Positions 32,113 through 44,212 of a DNA stretch of 64,000 bases are shown here, one piece after another. The DNA comes from Chloranthus sessilifolius (Eukaryota; Streptophyta; Magnoliopsida; Chloranthales; Chloranthaceae): NCBI GenBank assembly GCA_021018995.1, contig CM037596.1, forward strand, positions 88,605,184 to 88,669,183, given 5' to 3'. The notes under the pieces are model-generated. The model made no database searches. It worked only from the letters and a program-made list of their open reading frames with translations, and was not told where the DNA came from. The translations under genes and the position numbers were made by a program. Numbering within the stretch: the first letter of the stretch is position 1; each line of letters starts with the position of its first letter.

Positions 32113-34414
32113 ATGTCTGGAATACCAAGAGTGAGTTTTGGAGACCCACCACTGTGGGGGTATCATAACAACCCCACGTATGAGCAAGAAAATCCCTTCT
32201 CCACCCCACACACCGGTAACAATCATAATGGGAGAGATGGTAACATTGGACAAAACCTCACCGCTCAACAGATTGTAGAATTCGGTATTCAGATAATACA
32301 AAAAGGAGACGACGACTCGGAAGAATTGTTTCGAGGGTTGGCCGTCGTATACGAAACCATTAGGTTCCGATAATTTTTAGAAGAACAAGAGCGACAAGAG
32401 AGGCCACCTCCTACCCCGAGCACGGTGTCGGCCCACGCCACACTATTGAGAAAACCTGCCTACACATTCTTCAATGATGACTCTCTAGACAAGGTTTGCT
32501 CACGGGTCGCTTCAAAAGACAACACCGTTAAAATTGAAGATCTCCCAAAAATGCTCGATGAGTACATGGCCAAGAGAGAGTGCCTCGGTCACTCATTCAG
32601 ATTCTACAAATTTTGCCGAGACGTCGAGTTTAATTTGCCAATAGGATTTATGCCACCAAAATTTACCAAATATAATGGCATGGAAAATCCGAATCATCAC
32701 TTGGCCCTCTTTTGTAATGATTGTCGACCCATACATGATAATCAAGGACTTCTCATTCACTATTTTCAATACTCATTAGAAGGAGAAGTTTTAGATTGGT
32801 TCGCGGGACTCCCGCTTTATAAGATAGAGACCTTCTATGAATTAGTCGATCAATTCCTAGACCAATACAAATACTTGATCCAAGAGACAGTCAGTCTCAG
32901 CCATCTAATGGCAGTCAAGCAAGGACTTGATGAAGAATTTACCGACTTCATCGCCAGATGGAGAAAACTCGCTGCTAGGACCGACACTTCAATGAAAGAG
33001 AAGGATTCGGTGGACATTATCATCGATAATACTAGAGAACCGTTAAAGAGCGCACTTATCATAAGTGATTGCCTCGACTTCACTGCACTCCACTCCTAGG
33101 CATCTCGACTAGCGACACATTAAAGGCAGAGACCTTACTCTATCCATAGTCACATCAAAAGTAAGCTCTTCCAGTGAATCGAAATTGAAAAATAATAAGA
33201 AAGCCTTAAGAACCGAACAGGTTAACACCGTTGTCAACTAAGGACAAAACTCTAGTAACGGGAACTTCCAATTGCAAAATTTCGAACAAAATCAAAATCA
33301 ACAAAGATACGTGAACCAAAACTAAGGCCAGAATCAGAATCAAGGCCAATACTTGAACAAAAATCAATACCCTAACACCTATCAGAACCAAAAAATGAAA
33401 CAGAATCGACCAGCCCACGGGCCGAATTATAATAGTGTGCCCTCACCGCAAAACTTTAACCCATCTAGAGGCCCCTACCAGCCAAGGTGAGAACACTATC
33501 CCCTTTTATCGGATATGATCCCCAACATTTTTTGTCTCCTTAATACTCAGAATCTCCTTTGATTCCTACAGGAAAAAGCCCACCCATGGCCGACAAATCT
33601 AGACTATAGTAAATACTGTGCCTTCCATTGATACGCGGGACATAACCTAGAGGACTGTTGGGTCCTCAGGGACGTAATCTATGACATGAATGACCAAAAC
33701 CAGATCGATTGGGAAGCACTTAGGAACCCTAGCCCTAATAATAACCAACCCCAACAAAATTTAGGAATTGTTAACAACCCCCTGCCCAACCACAATCAAG
33801 CAACACCGGCTTAAGTCACCACCGTGGATCTCTCCGGTCGACTCCCCTTCCAACCCTCCACCTTAATCACTCGCATTCAACCCTCTACTGCTTCTACCAC
33901 ACCAGTAAGAGCTCCTTCACCTCCACATCCCTCGGCCCTAATCACTCACATCGCCCCGCTGAATCTGCCTCCTTATCCAAAATTCACTCAGATACAAGTC
34001 CATTCCTTTAGGGCTAGGAAACCATCCCTTCGTAGTCACCCACTAGAGCCTCCAACCCCTCCAAATCCTGAACTAATGCCATTATCACTCCCCTTGTCCG
34101 ATTCTGAACCCGAGTATGGAAATCACGTTCTCCAAACTGCGACACAAATTGTTGTATGGGTAGAAAGTGTCACCCGAAAAACTCTAAGCCAAGAAAACAA
34201 AATAACAACTGAACGTTCACTCAACCTAAAAGAAAGTGAACCAGAAGAACATCCTGACTCGTGTGAGATACTGGTCTCTGGTTTCATAGAAGAGGAAAAC
34301 TACACACAGTACCTCCCGCCTTGGAGCGAAACTATTCAGGTATGTGTCCCAACCTCGAATTTCACCCATTTCATAAATACATCCGCATCAAGCCACGCCG
34401 GGTTCGGTCAATAA
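32113..34414 (+). pseudogene. Tat-1 gag
   Basis: Frame 32113-33099 (with TAA at 32371) contains MPPKFTKYNGMENPNHHLAL, LLIHYFQYSLEGEVLDWF and FTDFIARWRKLAART, the Retrotrans_gag core of Ty3/gypsy elements. At about 33610-33665 CAFH..AGHNLEDC is a CCHC-like element with a stop in the middle. A Pro-rich linker follows to 34414. Gag would form the element's particle. Several stops separate the pieces. Confidence 0.78.
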
Positions 34415-34732
34415 CCGACTTGCCCGATTCTTAAATCAGGAACCAATTACCCACCTCCGCCTTTCCCTCAAAATATGAATTTCAAGAACACACAACCACC
34501 AGAGGGGAATGTGTGAGAAAGAGAGGTTAACTTGCCTCCCCCACCTCACATCTTCCCTCCACCAATTCCTGCACCTCAGCCATTCCAACCAGCAGCGCCT
34601 AAGGCCCATCGGCCAGGCAAAAAAATAGTGCTCAAGCTAGGACAAGAATACGACCTTCTACGATATCTCCAGAAGATCTCGGCCTAGATATCCATACTAT
34701 AACTCATCAAGAAATCACCTGACCATCACCGG

Positions 34733-35164
34733 TTGTTGATAAGGACACTTGAAGACACACAAGTGGATGAGAATACGACCCTAGATGATCTTCATCAAAT
34801 CACCTCAGTCATGGCGCAACCTCTGGCACTAACTTTTACAGACATAGACATGCCTAAAGAGTCACTCTGCGGGAGTGTGGCCCCCATATATCTTACGGTC
34901 ATAATTAGAGGATTCTCTGTACCACACGCACTCGTTGACATGGGAGTAGGACTTAACATCTGCCCTCTCAACACGTTAAAAATGCTCGAATACACAAAGC
35001 AGGATGTCAGGCCCTCTGCACTATCACTCCTAGCTTATGATGGATCGCGTCATTTTGTGAAAGGAACTATCAAGCTACAGGTTCGCCTCAGACTTGTAAC
35101 GAAAGACGTTACCTTTCATGTTTCTGATTCTGCTAGTACGTACAATCTCATTTTAGGAAGAAAA
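34733..35164 (+). pseudogene. Tat-1 aspartic protease
   Basis: FTDIDMPKE, then HALVDMGVGLNICPL at the active site and YNLILGRK at the end. The family active site is D-[NGS]-G-S; here it is DMGVG, so the catalytic motif is degraded. Stop at 35165. Confidence 0.75.
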
Positions 35165-35176
35165 TAGCTAGAGTCA

Positions 35177-36439
35177 ATGAACGCCGTTGCATCCACATGC
35201 CATCAATGGGTCAAATTCTCATACGAGGACTCCATCGTCCGTATATATGCCGATGTACCCCTCCAGGAGATGGATATTGATTATGCGGCGAGCATACCAA
35301 CCGTTCATGACTATGTTGAACACGGTCATATTCAAAAGACTCAAACCCCTGATGAGACAACCATTGCGGAAGTTCGTCCCCCTACCCCTCCTAGTTTTCC
35401 CCCAACGAGTCGACAAATATTAACGAGAAGAGAGGTTGGCCCAGACCTCGCCAAACTCTATGCCATCAACCCTACTGAGACAAAAGGGTGGGACCTTATC
35501 TACTAATTTAGATACATTCCCCACACCGAACTTGGTAAAAATAAGCAAGGTCGTGTAGGACCCATTGTCCCAACGCAAATACGCAAGCACATAGGATTAG
35601 GTTACCAATCGAATGGCCCGCAAGCCGACTTGTCCCCTACCTCACCAAAATGGTATCTATATGACCACTTCGCCTATGGGACCACTGAGAAAGCAGATGT
35701 GCCAAAGCATAAGAAAGTGTCCTTCATTAGATCCCAAGAGGTGGAAATTGAGCGGATGACTAAAGCGTTCAATGATTTAACCAATTTAAATGATGATATT
35801 GATAAAATGCTCGAAAGAGTCAAGCCCATGTTTGACACTAAGGAATTTACAGAAGAGAGAGAAGAACCTCCAGAACTTGACCCCCGAGTAGAAGATTGGG
35901 AATCCACTGACGACGAAGATTTTCACATAGCTGCCTTGCAAGATGGTGAAGAGCACTTACGCTTAACATGGGAAAGAGATGATACTCCAAAAGAAAATAC
36001 TAACTTGTATAGCATCTGCCTCAACCTTCGCCGTGAGGGATGGGAATGCCTTTGGGACTCCCCTTGTGTCGCCTACCCATACCAACCCCACTGTATGGCA
36101 TGCACCAGCATATAAGAATGCTTCGCTAGTCAGATCCGACACTCTATGATAGGAGAATCGAACCATTCCAACCTCGTGACCATCGCCACAAGTAATTGCC
36201 TACCAGCTCAGCTACCGACACGAGGAGCAGAAAATCCCGATGGTCATCCGATTGACCTAGGGGGAAACACTCGCGTCACCCTCATAGACTTTGAAGAGGA
36301 ACTTGAACCAAACACTTCTACATCCCCAGATTCACTGCACCTCCAAATATTTTTAAAATCTCTAGAGGAAGAATGGCAACCTCCCCCGAGTGATGATGAG
36401 GACTACTGGATAGACCTCCTGACACTCGAATTAACGGAG
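35177..36439 (+). pseudogene. Tat-1 protease-RT linker with G-patch-like segment
   Basis: After the protease, KHIGLGYQ near 35590 is a remnant of the G-patch that Tat/Ogre elements carry between protease and RT. Acidic linker sequence (for example EDWESTDDEDFHIAALQDGE) follows, with stops near 35504 and 36113. There is no catalytic domain. Confidence 0.55.
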
Positions 36440-36951
36440 TGAGCCAATTTAGGACTTCAAACACTATCAGACCAAGAAGATGAATTCTATATTGTCTTCG
36501 ACTCTAACCTAGAAGGATGGGACTGTCCTTGGGAATCTCCTTGCGTTCTTCACTATTATCAACTATGCTGCCGAGCATGCGCGCTCATCCTAATGTATTA
36601 TGAAGATCAAGAAAAAGAATTCGCTACCCCTGAGGGTCCTTTAGGAGATCTCCCTTGGTGAGAAGAACAACATTATTACAACCAAGAGGACGATAGTTCA
36701 ATTGACTACAATCTTTAGAGCTTCTTCGAAGAAGTGGCGATCAATGCAGTAGAAGAAATCCAAACGATAGTGCCGCTATTACCAGCTTCACTCATTCAAA
36801 GATCTCATCAGGTGAGGACTCTAAAAAAAAAATGTCAAATTCACAATAAGTCCACATTTCTCGAAGAATCGCCCGAACGGCTCCAGCAGCCGTCTCGCTC
36901 CCTCAACTAGAGGAAGTAGTTCTCCCGGCGCCCCTTGAGGCGACCGACCCT

Positions 36952-37066
36952 GTACCATATTTATTATCAAAAATAAAAAAAATAGAAAAAATAAAAAACC
37001 CTAAAAATTTAGAAATACAAAATCTAAAAAAATAAGAAAATCCCAGAAAAGAAAGGGAACTCTTCG
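36952..37066 (+). other. A-rich spacer between protease and (deleted) RT of Tat-1
   Basis: Runs of AAAAAT units interrupt coding between the linker and the next frame. A similar A-rich block lies at the same place in Tat-2 (49985-50182). Ogre elements are known to have an intron here, and this may be its remnant. Confidence 0.45.
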
Positions 37067-37167
37067 TCTTGAACCAAATTTGTGGCCAACAAGGAGACTT
37101 TTCTCCTAAGGTTTCTATCCCATTCCCCGCACGAGGACGTAAAGCATACTAGCTAAACAACAAGCCA

Positions 37168-38082
37168 GTGATCACACCGGACGAGATATTTTGTGACTTT
37201 GAGAGAAGAATCAGTAGTCTTGACCTTCACCTTACTGAAGATCTCTCAGTCATAGATTATGCCACTGAAGGGTTACCTTTCACAAATTCAGATCCCCCAT
37301 ATAGCAATTGCGCAGTATACAAACTTATCAAGGACGAAGAAAGAGCACCAGTTGCCGAGGAGGCACTGGACTTCCAACCGGTTATCAAGCATTTTGATGA
37401 GCAAACCCAAGCTGCTGCAGAACCCATGGAAGAACTTAACTTTGGCACTGAAGAGAAACCCAAGAATTATGGCATCGATCTACGCCACTCATCACCGTTC
37501 TACCCTCAAGGCAATGGACATGCAAAAGTTATGAACAAATCGCTAATTCAAATCCTAAAATGCACAGTAGAAATAAGCAATGGGGTCGACTAGCCTGAAC
37601 GACTACCAGAAGCACTCTGGGCCTATAGGACCTCTATTCGTATGGCCACGGGCCAAACTCCCTACCTCCTTTCCTATGGGATGGAGGTAGTCTTACCATA
37701 TGAGATACAAGTACCATCTTTAAGCATTCAACTCGATGATGAGCTATCCTTAGACGAGAGGAGAATTACCCTACTTACGCAGCTAGAGCAGCTCGATGAA
37801 ATACGTCTAAGGGCAGCTGATAAGGCTCAAGTATATCAGAAGAGAGTGGCCAGGGCTTATGATAAGAAAGTCCTTGAACGAACCTTTAATAATAGAGAAT
37901 TAGTCTTGAAGAAAATCACTCCTTCCAAGCATGCCCATACGAAAGGAAAACTGAAACCGAATTGGGAAGGCCCTTATGTCATAACAGCCGCATACCTTGG
38001 AAATGCCTACAAACTGGCGAACCAAGACGGGAAAGAACTCCCTAGACCTTGGAACGCCATGTACCTTAGAAAATATTATCCC
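37168..38082 (+). pseudogene. Tat-1 pre-RT segment fused to integrase C-terminus
   Basis: The first part ends ELNFGTEEKPK, the segment that normally leads into RT. It continues without a frame change into YGIDLRHSSPFYPQGNGHAK, the middle of integrase just after its second Asp, then WAYRTSIRMATGQTPYLLSY, LPYEIQVPSL and GKLKPNWEGPYVI. So RT, RNase H, the second RNase H, the integrase zinc domain and the first two catalytic Asp are deleted, roughly 2.5 kb judging from Tat-2. TAG near 37591 splits the frame once. The join is near 37467. Confidence 0.85.
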
Positions 38083-38085
38083 TAG

Positions 38086-39550
38086 CCCTGTGATCGTCAC
38101 ATCCCGTGGTTAAATACTTATACTTATCACCCCCGTAGTCGTCACGACCCATTCATTGGTCATACGCCTTTAATTCTTAGAATATCCTTAAGACCTCCGA
38201 TTTATCGTCCACCTATTCTCACTCGGGAAATTTGATTAAAGGATTAGTGACCTATCTAAACTCTTTTAAAAGTATAAGTAACACCCGATCCTCAGTTCCC
38301 TTCCCCAGCCAATGGAGGAGACGTTAGAGCAAAAAAAATGAAGATGTTAGGTTCAATCAAAACTTATTATTCTTGTGCTAGCAGGATGCTTTCAAAAAAA
38401 ATATATATTTACATATAAAAAAAATCGAGTTAGAGCATTATGATGAATGAATAAGTCAATGAGCTCAGGGAAGCATAAGCAGGCCGTGAGGACATGATGA
38501 AGAGCTCGATTATGGTATCCCGTATCCCCTATGAGAAAAAGATTGTTACCTACCCCTTTTGGAAAGCATTAGATATAAACTATTTCCCGTATCACTGAGC
38601 CATACCTCCCTCTATTTTTTTTATTTTTGACGATAAATCAGAAGCCTTAAAGGATATTATGAGAAATGAAACTGAAAACTGATGAATGATGACTGATGCA
38701 ATCACCTACTATACCTACCATGCTTCTCCCTAATAACATTAGGATAGGATGACCACCACCCTAAGATAAAAGCCGTATACAACTGACCTAATTAAAGAGA
38801 CCTCCTTGGTTCGATGATAGTACCGATAATCTTTTCTTCAAAACTAACTCACCAAATACCCATGACTGCTTATAGACCCAAAGTGCTCGTCTCGAAACCC
38901 CGAAAAGCTCCATTGCATCTTGACGCTAGGGCAATTTTTTGGATTAGAAGAAGAATTATATCAGGAGCGCCGGCTTGTCCACGAAGAAGATAAGAAACGA
39001 CGAAGTTACCACTCGGAAAGTGCTACCGAAGATATTATACTGCCAATCCTTTCACGCTCCTACACTGGGGCATTTTTATTTTTTTATTATTTTTGTTATT
39101 ATTTCTATTTTAGCTATTTGCCTTCCCTGTTACATTATTTTTAATTGTTTAAAAAAAAAAAAAGGGCACATATTCATCTTTTGCTATCAGACTCTGGTCT
39201 GAGACACTTACCCCCCTTGACAATTGGCAAGGGGGAGAACAAAAACTACTGACAACATTACTCTCACATGTACAGATAAGAAACAACCTTCAACCATCAC
39301 CGGGTCAGCTCAGGAAGCGTACAAGTCCCAATGACGGTCGATGGCGCTAAACTAACCAAAAAAAAGAAGCGAAAGTAGACGTAAGAGGTAACTAAAAGAA
39401 AAAGGAGCCAATCAGGTACATCTAAATTAAAAATCTCTCTATATATATGTCAACATCATTCCATTTCTTTTCACACTTGTCACTAGGGGCATCCCCCCTA
39501 TATATACGACACACACATACTATGAATACAAAAAACATACATACACACAC
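38086..39550. other. Tat-1 3' non-coding region
   Basis: No gene on the plus strand. Contains the hairpin at 39212-39235 and a CA-rich stretch near 39510-39550. Confidence 0.4.
39212..39235. repeat. Perfect-arm hairpin CCCCCTTG/CAAGGGGG
   Basis: Arms at 39212-39219 and 39228-39235 around ACAATTGG. The purine arm GGCAAGGGGGAG resembles a polypurine tract, but no LTR follows. Confidence 0.6.
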
Positions 39551-40379
39551 CTACTCCCTATGCTGCCGCTGGGATGGCCGAGCGCTGCTATCCCCAGTAT
39601 CATCAGCTAGGAGGTCCATAGACTGGTCTTTTGAAAACACGATCCCTGCACCTGGAGTCCTCAGAACCTCTAGACGACGGGGCCCCACCACAAAATCCCC
39701 TTCACTCGCCTGACTAGCAGAACGCCTCAATAGCGAATGAGGAGGATACCTCACAAGAACCCCACGAACAATAGAATTCTCACGAGCATAACCCCTGACA
39801 CGATCATGAGACATGTGGTGAGATTGTCCCGCCAAGGGATCCACAGCCCTCGACTCCGACCCACAAAGCTGATGAGCCAGCCAATGTATCCCTCGCTCAC
39901 TCCTCATCAAATGATACTGCAGCCCATCTAGGGACGCTTGCATCTCTGCTCGCGTCGTCCCACGCGCTGCCTCTAATGCCTCAGTCTGAGTCCTCTGCGC
40001 AACCATCATCTCTACAAACAAGGCATCACGACTCTGTGTCTCCCCAAGGATTCGTCTCGCCTCAGGAGTAGCTGCAGCTCGTAGCCTCTGCGCCTCCTCA
40101 AGTCAAAGGAAAACTAATATATATATAAATAAAATCAGAAACTTTGAAAATGAAAGAATTATACCAGATCCAGCCTCTCCTCCAGAAGTCGCCCAACTGT
40201 CTCAGCAGGAGGCACAAAAGGAACAGCGAACCTAGGTGGCTGCGATAAGAATATGCAAATACATCAGAAAAATACTGTAATGACAAATAAACAATGAACA
40301 CAATAACTAAGACATACTAGAGTAGGAATAAGAACAGACTCCTGAGGGGGAGCCTCGGGAGTAGAGTCCGGAACAGCCT
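39551..40379 (-). pseudogene. Antisense gene of Tat-1, C-terminal exons
   Basis: Three minus-strand exons with consensus splice sites: 40379-40318 (VPDSTPEAPPQES), 40239-40165 (FAVPFVPPAETVGRLLEERL) and 40096-39551 (LRAAATPEARRILGETQS, then helical and Arg/Ser-rich sequence to a stop). It has no pol homology. Its position, orientation and exon style match the C-terminal half of the PMD-type antisense gene in Tat-2, so it is probably the tail of a related gene. The conserved PMD part would lie upstream, removed by the LTR at 40482. The last exon is open for over 180 codons. Confidence 0.6.
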
Positions 40380-40481
40380 GCACAAAGAATCAAACAAACC
40401 AACACAAAACATGTCAGAATAAAATCAAGATGAATTAACCTAAATAGAATTATGCCACACTAAAAAGAAACTACACCTAAC

Positions 40482-41046
40482 TGTAATATCCCTAATATTT
40501 TGGACCTATTTTTCGTTTACCTCGGTAAGCGTGCCCAAAAAAGTTACGGGATATTTCTGGGTTTTTTGGATAGCTTAGGGTATGTTGAGAATGGTGACCA
40601 AAGAATTTTGGCTTTGGACTTGTGGAAGTCATAGTTTTGGTAACATATACATTAAATTGTATGTTTGCGTTTAACACCGAGAATTAATGCAAGATAAGAG
40701 GATAAGATTGTAAATATGAAAAATTATGATATTTTAGGATGGGAATTAGTATTATAAAGAGAGGCTTGGAGGAGAAGCTTCACTTCTCTCTCTTTCGTTT
40801 GATATGGAATTTGAACCCCTTTGCAACCTTTGCCTCTTGTCTTTGATCTTATATCTTGTGTGATGTTGAATCCCTCTCCCCATCCCAACCATTAATAAAC
40901 CTTGTATTTTATTTCTGAATGGTTTAAGCTATTAAGAGAGAAGGATAGGGGAGAGGATAGTTCTGTATGGGTTGGGCCTGTTGCTTTTGAAGCATGGTTG
41001 GATGGACTGATTTGGAGGTTTAGGCCTACTAAAACCTCAAGGTTTC
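40482..41046 (+). mobile_element. Tekay-like Ty3/gypsy LTR, left part
   Basis: Starts TGTAATATCCC, a typical chromoviral LTR start. It runs to 41046, where Tat-2 is inserted, and resumes at 63767. No polypurine tract precedes it, so this is the left edge of a solo LTR or of an element extending past 64000. Confidence 0.6.
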
Positions 41047-41432
41047 TATAGACACCCAAATTCGGCCCTAGGCCCGATCAGTCTGTACTCCAAGAGAGAT
41101 GTAACCCTGTGCTTCCGATGGCACCCTTGAACCCTTAGGAACCCACTCAAACCTTTAGGAATCACCCTGAACTCATTAGAACCATTCCCCTAACTCGTAG
41201 AGATCACCCCTAAACCATAGGATCCCTTCCTAGACCCAACTTAAACCCTTCTGAGTAATTGATGGGAGAACAGCTAAAAAATTTTACATGAACTATTTCT
41301 AAGGAGGAGCCTCGTACCATTTGAAGGGGGACTTCTCCAGCTTTCCAGCAAGCCAAAGATCACCCAATTTGGAGTTGTGGTTCAAAAGTTATGGCCGATT
41401 GAAGTTTCACATAAAATCATAACTATTGTCCA

Positions 41433-41648
41433 GGCGTATGTATTAGATACGCCCGACAAATTTGGCCCCATTTTGGTCAGGCGTATATATTATATATGCC
41501 TGACATTTTTGGGCCAAATTCGGCTGGATGTATATAATACATACGCCCAGCATAGGTAGGGCCCACCACGGACACTCACCTTCTTAGATCTCCTCTGATT
41601 TTCATGCAAATCACTGTACATAAACTGGGCATATATAATATATACACC
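41433..41648. promoter_or_regulatory. Palindrome array 1 (5' LTR)
   Basis: Four 21-bp dyads start at 41433, 41480, 41527 and 41628, arms of the GGCGTATATA/TATATACGCC type. The first three are exactly 47 bp apart. The second extends to GTCAGGC..GCCTGAC. It lies 280-500 bp upstream of the LTR TATA box. Confidence 0.85.
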
Positions 41649-41928
41649 CAGCTTAGCTACAGTAACTGTCATCAAATGCTCGAAATTCCTTCATCAGGTT
41701 TGACCTTTTAACTATCCCCTTGGTTGAGGTGGGTGTCATAAGATCGGTTGTACCCCCTTTGAGCTTATTGGTAGCCCTTAAGTCACCTATGGTCTCACCC
41801 TATCATCTGCCATTGAAACCAGTTTCCCAAACCCCTAAGACCCTAAAAACCTAGAAAACTTTAGATGGAGGATTACCTAATTGCTAAACCAATTAGCTCT
41901 TAAGTAACCCTCTAACCCACCTCTTCTC

Positions 41929-41936
41929 TATAAATA
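41929..41936 (+). promoter_or_regulatory. TATA box of the Tat-2 5' LTR
   Basis: TATAAATA followed by GAGAGGC. The 3' LTR has CAATAAATA at the same place, so that copy has lost the first T of the box. Confidence 0.7.
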
Positions 41937-42642
41937 GAGAGGCTCCCCCTCTTCCCAAATGGTTGAAAAATTAAGGTGGAAAGTTAAGCTTAAGAGAGAG
42001 AGCCCAAGTGAGAGAATATATATTATTTTGCATTCTTCAACCAGAATTCCAGCATGCTTAGTTCATCCTTTTCAACCATTAGATCACTCCTTTTTAGTCA
42101 AGCTTAGTCCCTAGCTTCATCCTACACTTCCTATCTACCGAATTCTAGCATTAGAACCTATTCCTCTACCGTTTAAGCCATATAAAGCCATCGGAAGCAC
42201 GCCAAAGCGAAGGTCTTACACGGTGCAACAAGGGCCCGTGAGCTCCGACTCATCCCTCTCTTCCTCTACCTTCTTGGTGTTTCCTCCGTCCAAGGATTCA
42301 TACCGTTATGCCGCCGAAAGTTCGGTTTGGCTCAAACCTTGATAGGACCATATTGCCTTCGGGCAAGAGGAAGCTCCGCCCATTTGTTGTATTTTGGCCA
42401 TAGATAGAGACCGCTACATGCGGGTTGATCGGGTGCCTAAACCCTTCCCGATCGATAACCGAAGCCCCTACCCTAGAGCCTTTGGCAAAGACCGGTAAAT
42501 CAGAGTCATATTTAGCACTTTGGTGTTCAAAATATTGATTTAAAGGTTTCCCGGGTCACCAAAAGCTCCGAGTGGTGACTCTACATTTTATACCAATCGC
42601 GAGCGCATCGCCGCGACAACAGAGAATCCATGGTTGCACAGA

Positions 42643-42661
42643 TGGCGACTCTGTTGGGGAT
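42643..42661 (+). other. Primer binding site, arginine-tRNA type
   Basis: TGGCGACTCTGTTGGGGAT, differing at two positions from the complement of the plant tRNA-Arg 3' end as I recall it. Tat/Ogre elements commonly use tRNA-Arg. Confidence 0.75.
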
Positions 42662-42766
42662 GTTACCCTAGTGCTTCCCCTCTTGTTGGCCTTTCTTTAA
42701 TCTTTACTAACCATTGCCATTTTTTCTAATTTTCTGCTATTTTCCCTTCATTTTTGTTGTTTTTAC

Positions 42767-43115
42767 TAACATACTTACCCCTACGTTTCGGCTTTAAATT
42801 TCAGTATTTTTGCCTAGTCACTTGACTAGCACCTTTTTTACTTTCCCCTACGTTTCGGCTTTAAATTTCAGCAATTTTTGCCTAGTCACTTGACTGGCGC
42901 CTTTTTTACTTACCCCTATGTTTTGGCTTTAAATTTTAGCAATTTTTGCCTAGTCACTTGATTGACACCTTTTTTTACTCACCCCTACATTTCGGCTCTA
43001 AATTTCAGCAATTTTTGCCTAGTCACTTGACTGGCACCTTTCTTACTTACCTTTACGATTCAGTTTTAATTTTCAGCACTTTATATTTCCCGTCTAGTCG
43101 CTTGATTGGCCCCGT
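42767..43115. repeat. Five-copy 67-69 bp tandem repeat in the Tat-2 leader
   Basis: CCTACGTTTCGGCTTTAAA-type units start at about 42780, 42847, 42915, 42984 and 43051. Each holds CCTAGTCACTTGACTGGC, with AGTCA and TGACT as inverted arms two bases apart. It lies just inside the primer site in the untranslated leader. Confidence 0.9.
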
Positions 43116-43636
43116 CTTTTTTTTCTTACTTCTTATCATATCCTAACAGTGGATGCCGGCCCGTTGAGGCGGTACGGGCTTGTCATCTCCGACCTGATTT
43201 GGGACTTAAATTCACTCCCCTTTAAAAATCTGTAATTAAAAGTGAACCAATAGCGTGGGGACATAATCAAATATATTTTTACGTGTTTTGGGTAGTTTTT
43301 GGGGGGTTTAACCACATATATAACTTACCCGGTTCCCAGTAAGGCGACAGCCTTAGTGGTGATGATCCTAAAAAGAACCACCCCTTCCAATACCTGAGAA
43401 GGCGCTTGCGCCAGAGGTATATCGGTTGGGTTGCCAATTCCAATCAAGCCGTAAAACCCACAATGGTGAGAGCGTAGACAGCCCAAATTCAGCCGTGTAT
43501 CCCTAGGAAGCGGAAAGGAGTGACCCGATAACACACACAGCAATCTCCGGGAGCATCCCTCCCAGGAAACTAGTTCAAAAGACTCATTGTGGGCTTGTTG
43601 TTCACTGTCAAAACAAGCTGAAAGAACTGTCTGCCA

Positions 43637-43798
43637 GGTGTATATAATATATACGCCCAGCCAAAAATCCCCAGAAATATTCAGGCGCATATAATATATA
43701 CGCCCAACCAAAATCCCCAGATTTAAGCCAGACGTATATAATAGATATGCCCAGCCAAATCTGCTTAGTTTTGGTCAGGCGTATATAATACATGCGCC
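43637..43798. promoter_or_regulatory. Palindrome array 2 (leader)
   Basis: Four dyads start at 43637, 43684, 43731 and 43778, every one 47 bp from the next. Spacers begin CCAGCCAAA or CCAACCAAA. It ends about 415 bp before the first gag frame. Confidence 0.9.
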
Positions 43799-44150
43799 CA
43801 GTATCTACTAGGTTTGGGCAGCCCGATCTGAGGCCCAATCCACCAACCAAGTTCCCCGATTAGCGGTATTAGTGCCCACAGTAGCCTCCCGCATTCTGTA
43901 ACGCCCAATATGCCCCCGCCCAGTCAAAAGAAAGCGACTTCTCATTGATTTGCTCTAGGGGATCGGGTCGTTTGCGTGGATTCCCTCACCTTCAATAGAA
44001 CGAAAGGGTTCCCTTTCACTTCTTCCGAAGTGTGTCGGATCCCGCCGTGGGACCTACTAAAGGTGCATATATCACCCGAGACGAAAATTTTTCTAGGGCA
44101 CCAAATTATCATTCATTTAAATAGGGGAGATAATTTTCATTTGAAAAATC

Positions 44151-44153
<3 letters not shown>

Positions 44154-44196
<43 letters not shown>
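44154..44196. repeat. (AT)n microsatellite
   Basis: Uninterrupted alternating AT, 43 bp, just before the gag frame. Confidence 0.95.
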
Positions 44197-44199
<3 letters not shown>

Positions 44200-44212
44200 A
44201 AATCAAAAATCC

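Larger units (their letters stand above)
29492..40481 (+). mobile_element. Tat-1: Tat-lineage Ty3/gypsy element with internal deletion, 3' truncated
   Basis: It starts TGTAGACACCCCC inside the LINE. Order: long LTR, gag, protease, G-patch linker, A-rich spacer, a fused C-terminal integrase, 3' non-coding region and an antisense gene (39551-40379, -). RT, both RNases H and the integrase catalytic front are missing. The element is cut at 40481 by a Tekay-like LTR, so its remaining 3' part, including the 3' LTR, should lie beyond 64000 if retained. Many stops show it is inactive. Confidence 0.75.
41047..42640 (+). mobile_element. Tat-2 5' LTR
   Basis: Begins TATAGACACCC (first G mutated relative to the 3' LTR) and ends CATGGTTGCACA, two bases before the primer site. 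It holds the palindrome array at 41433-41648 and TATAAATA at 41929. Confidence 0.92.

Noticed and set aside
39228-39240. GGCAAGGGGGAG as a Tat-1 polypurine tract
   Set aside because: No TGTAGACACC-type LTR start follows. It is better described as one arm of a hairpin.
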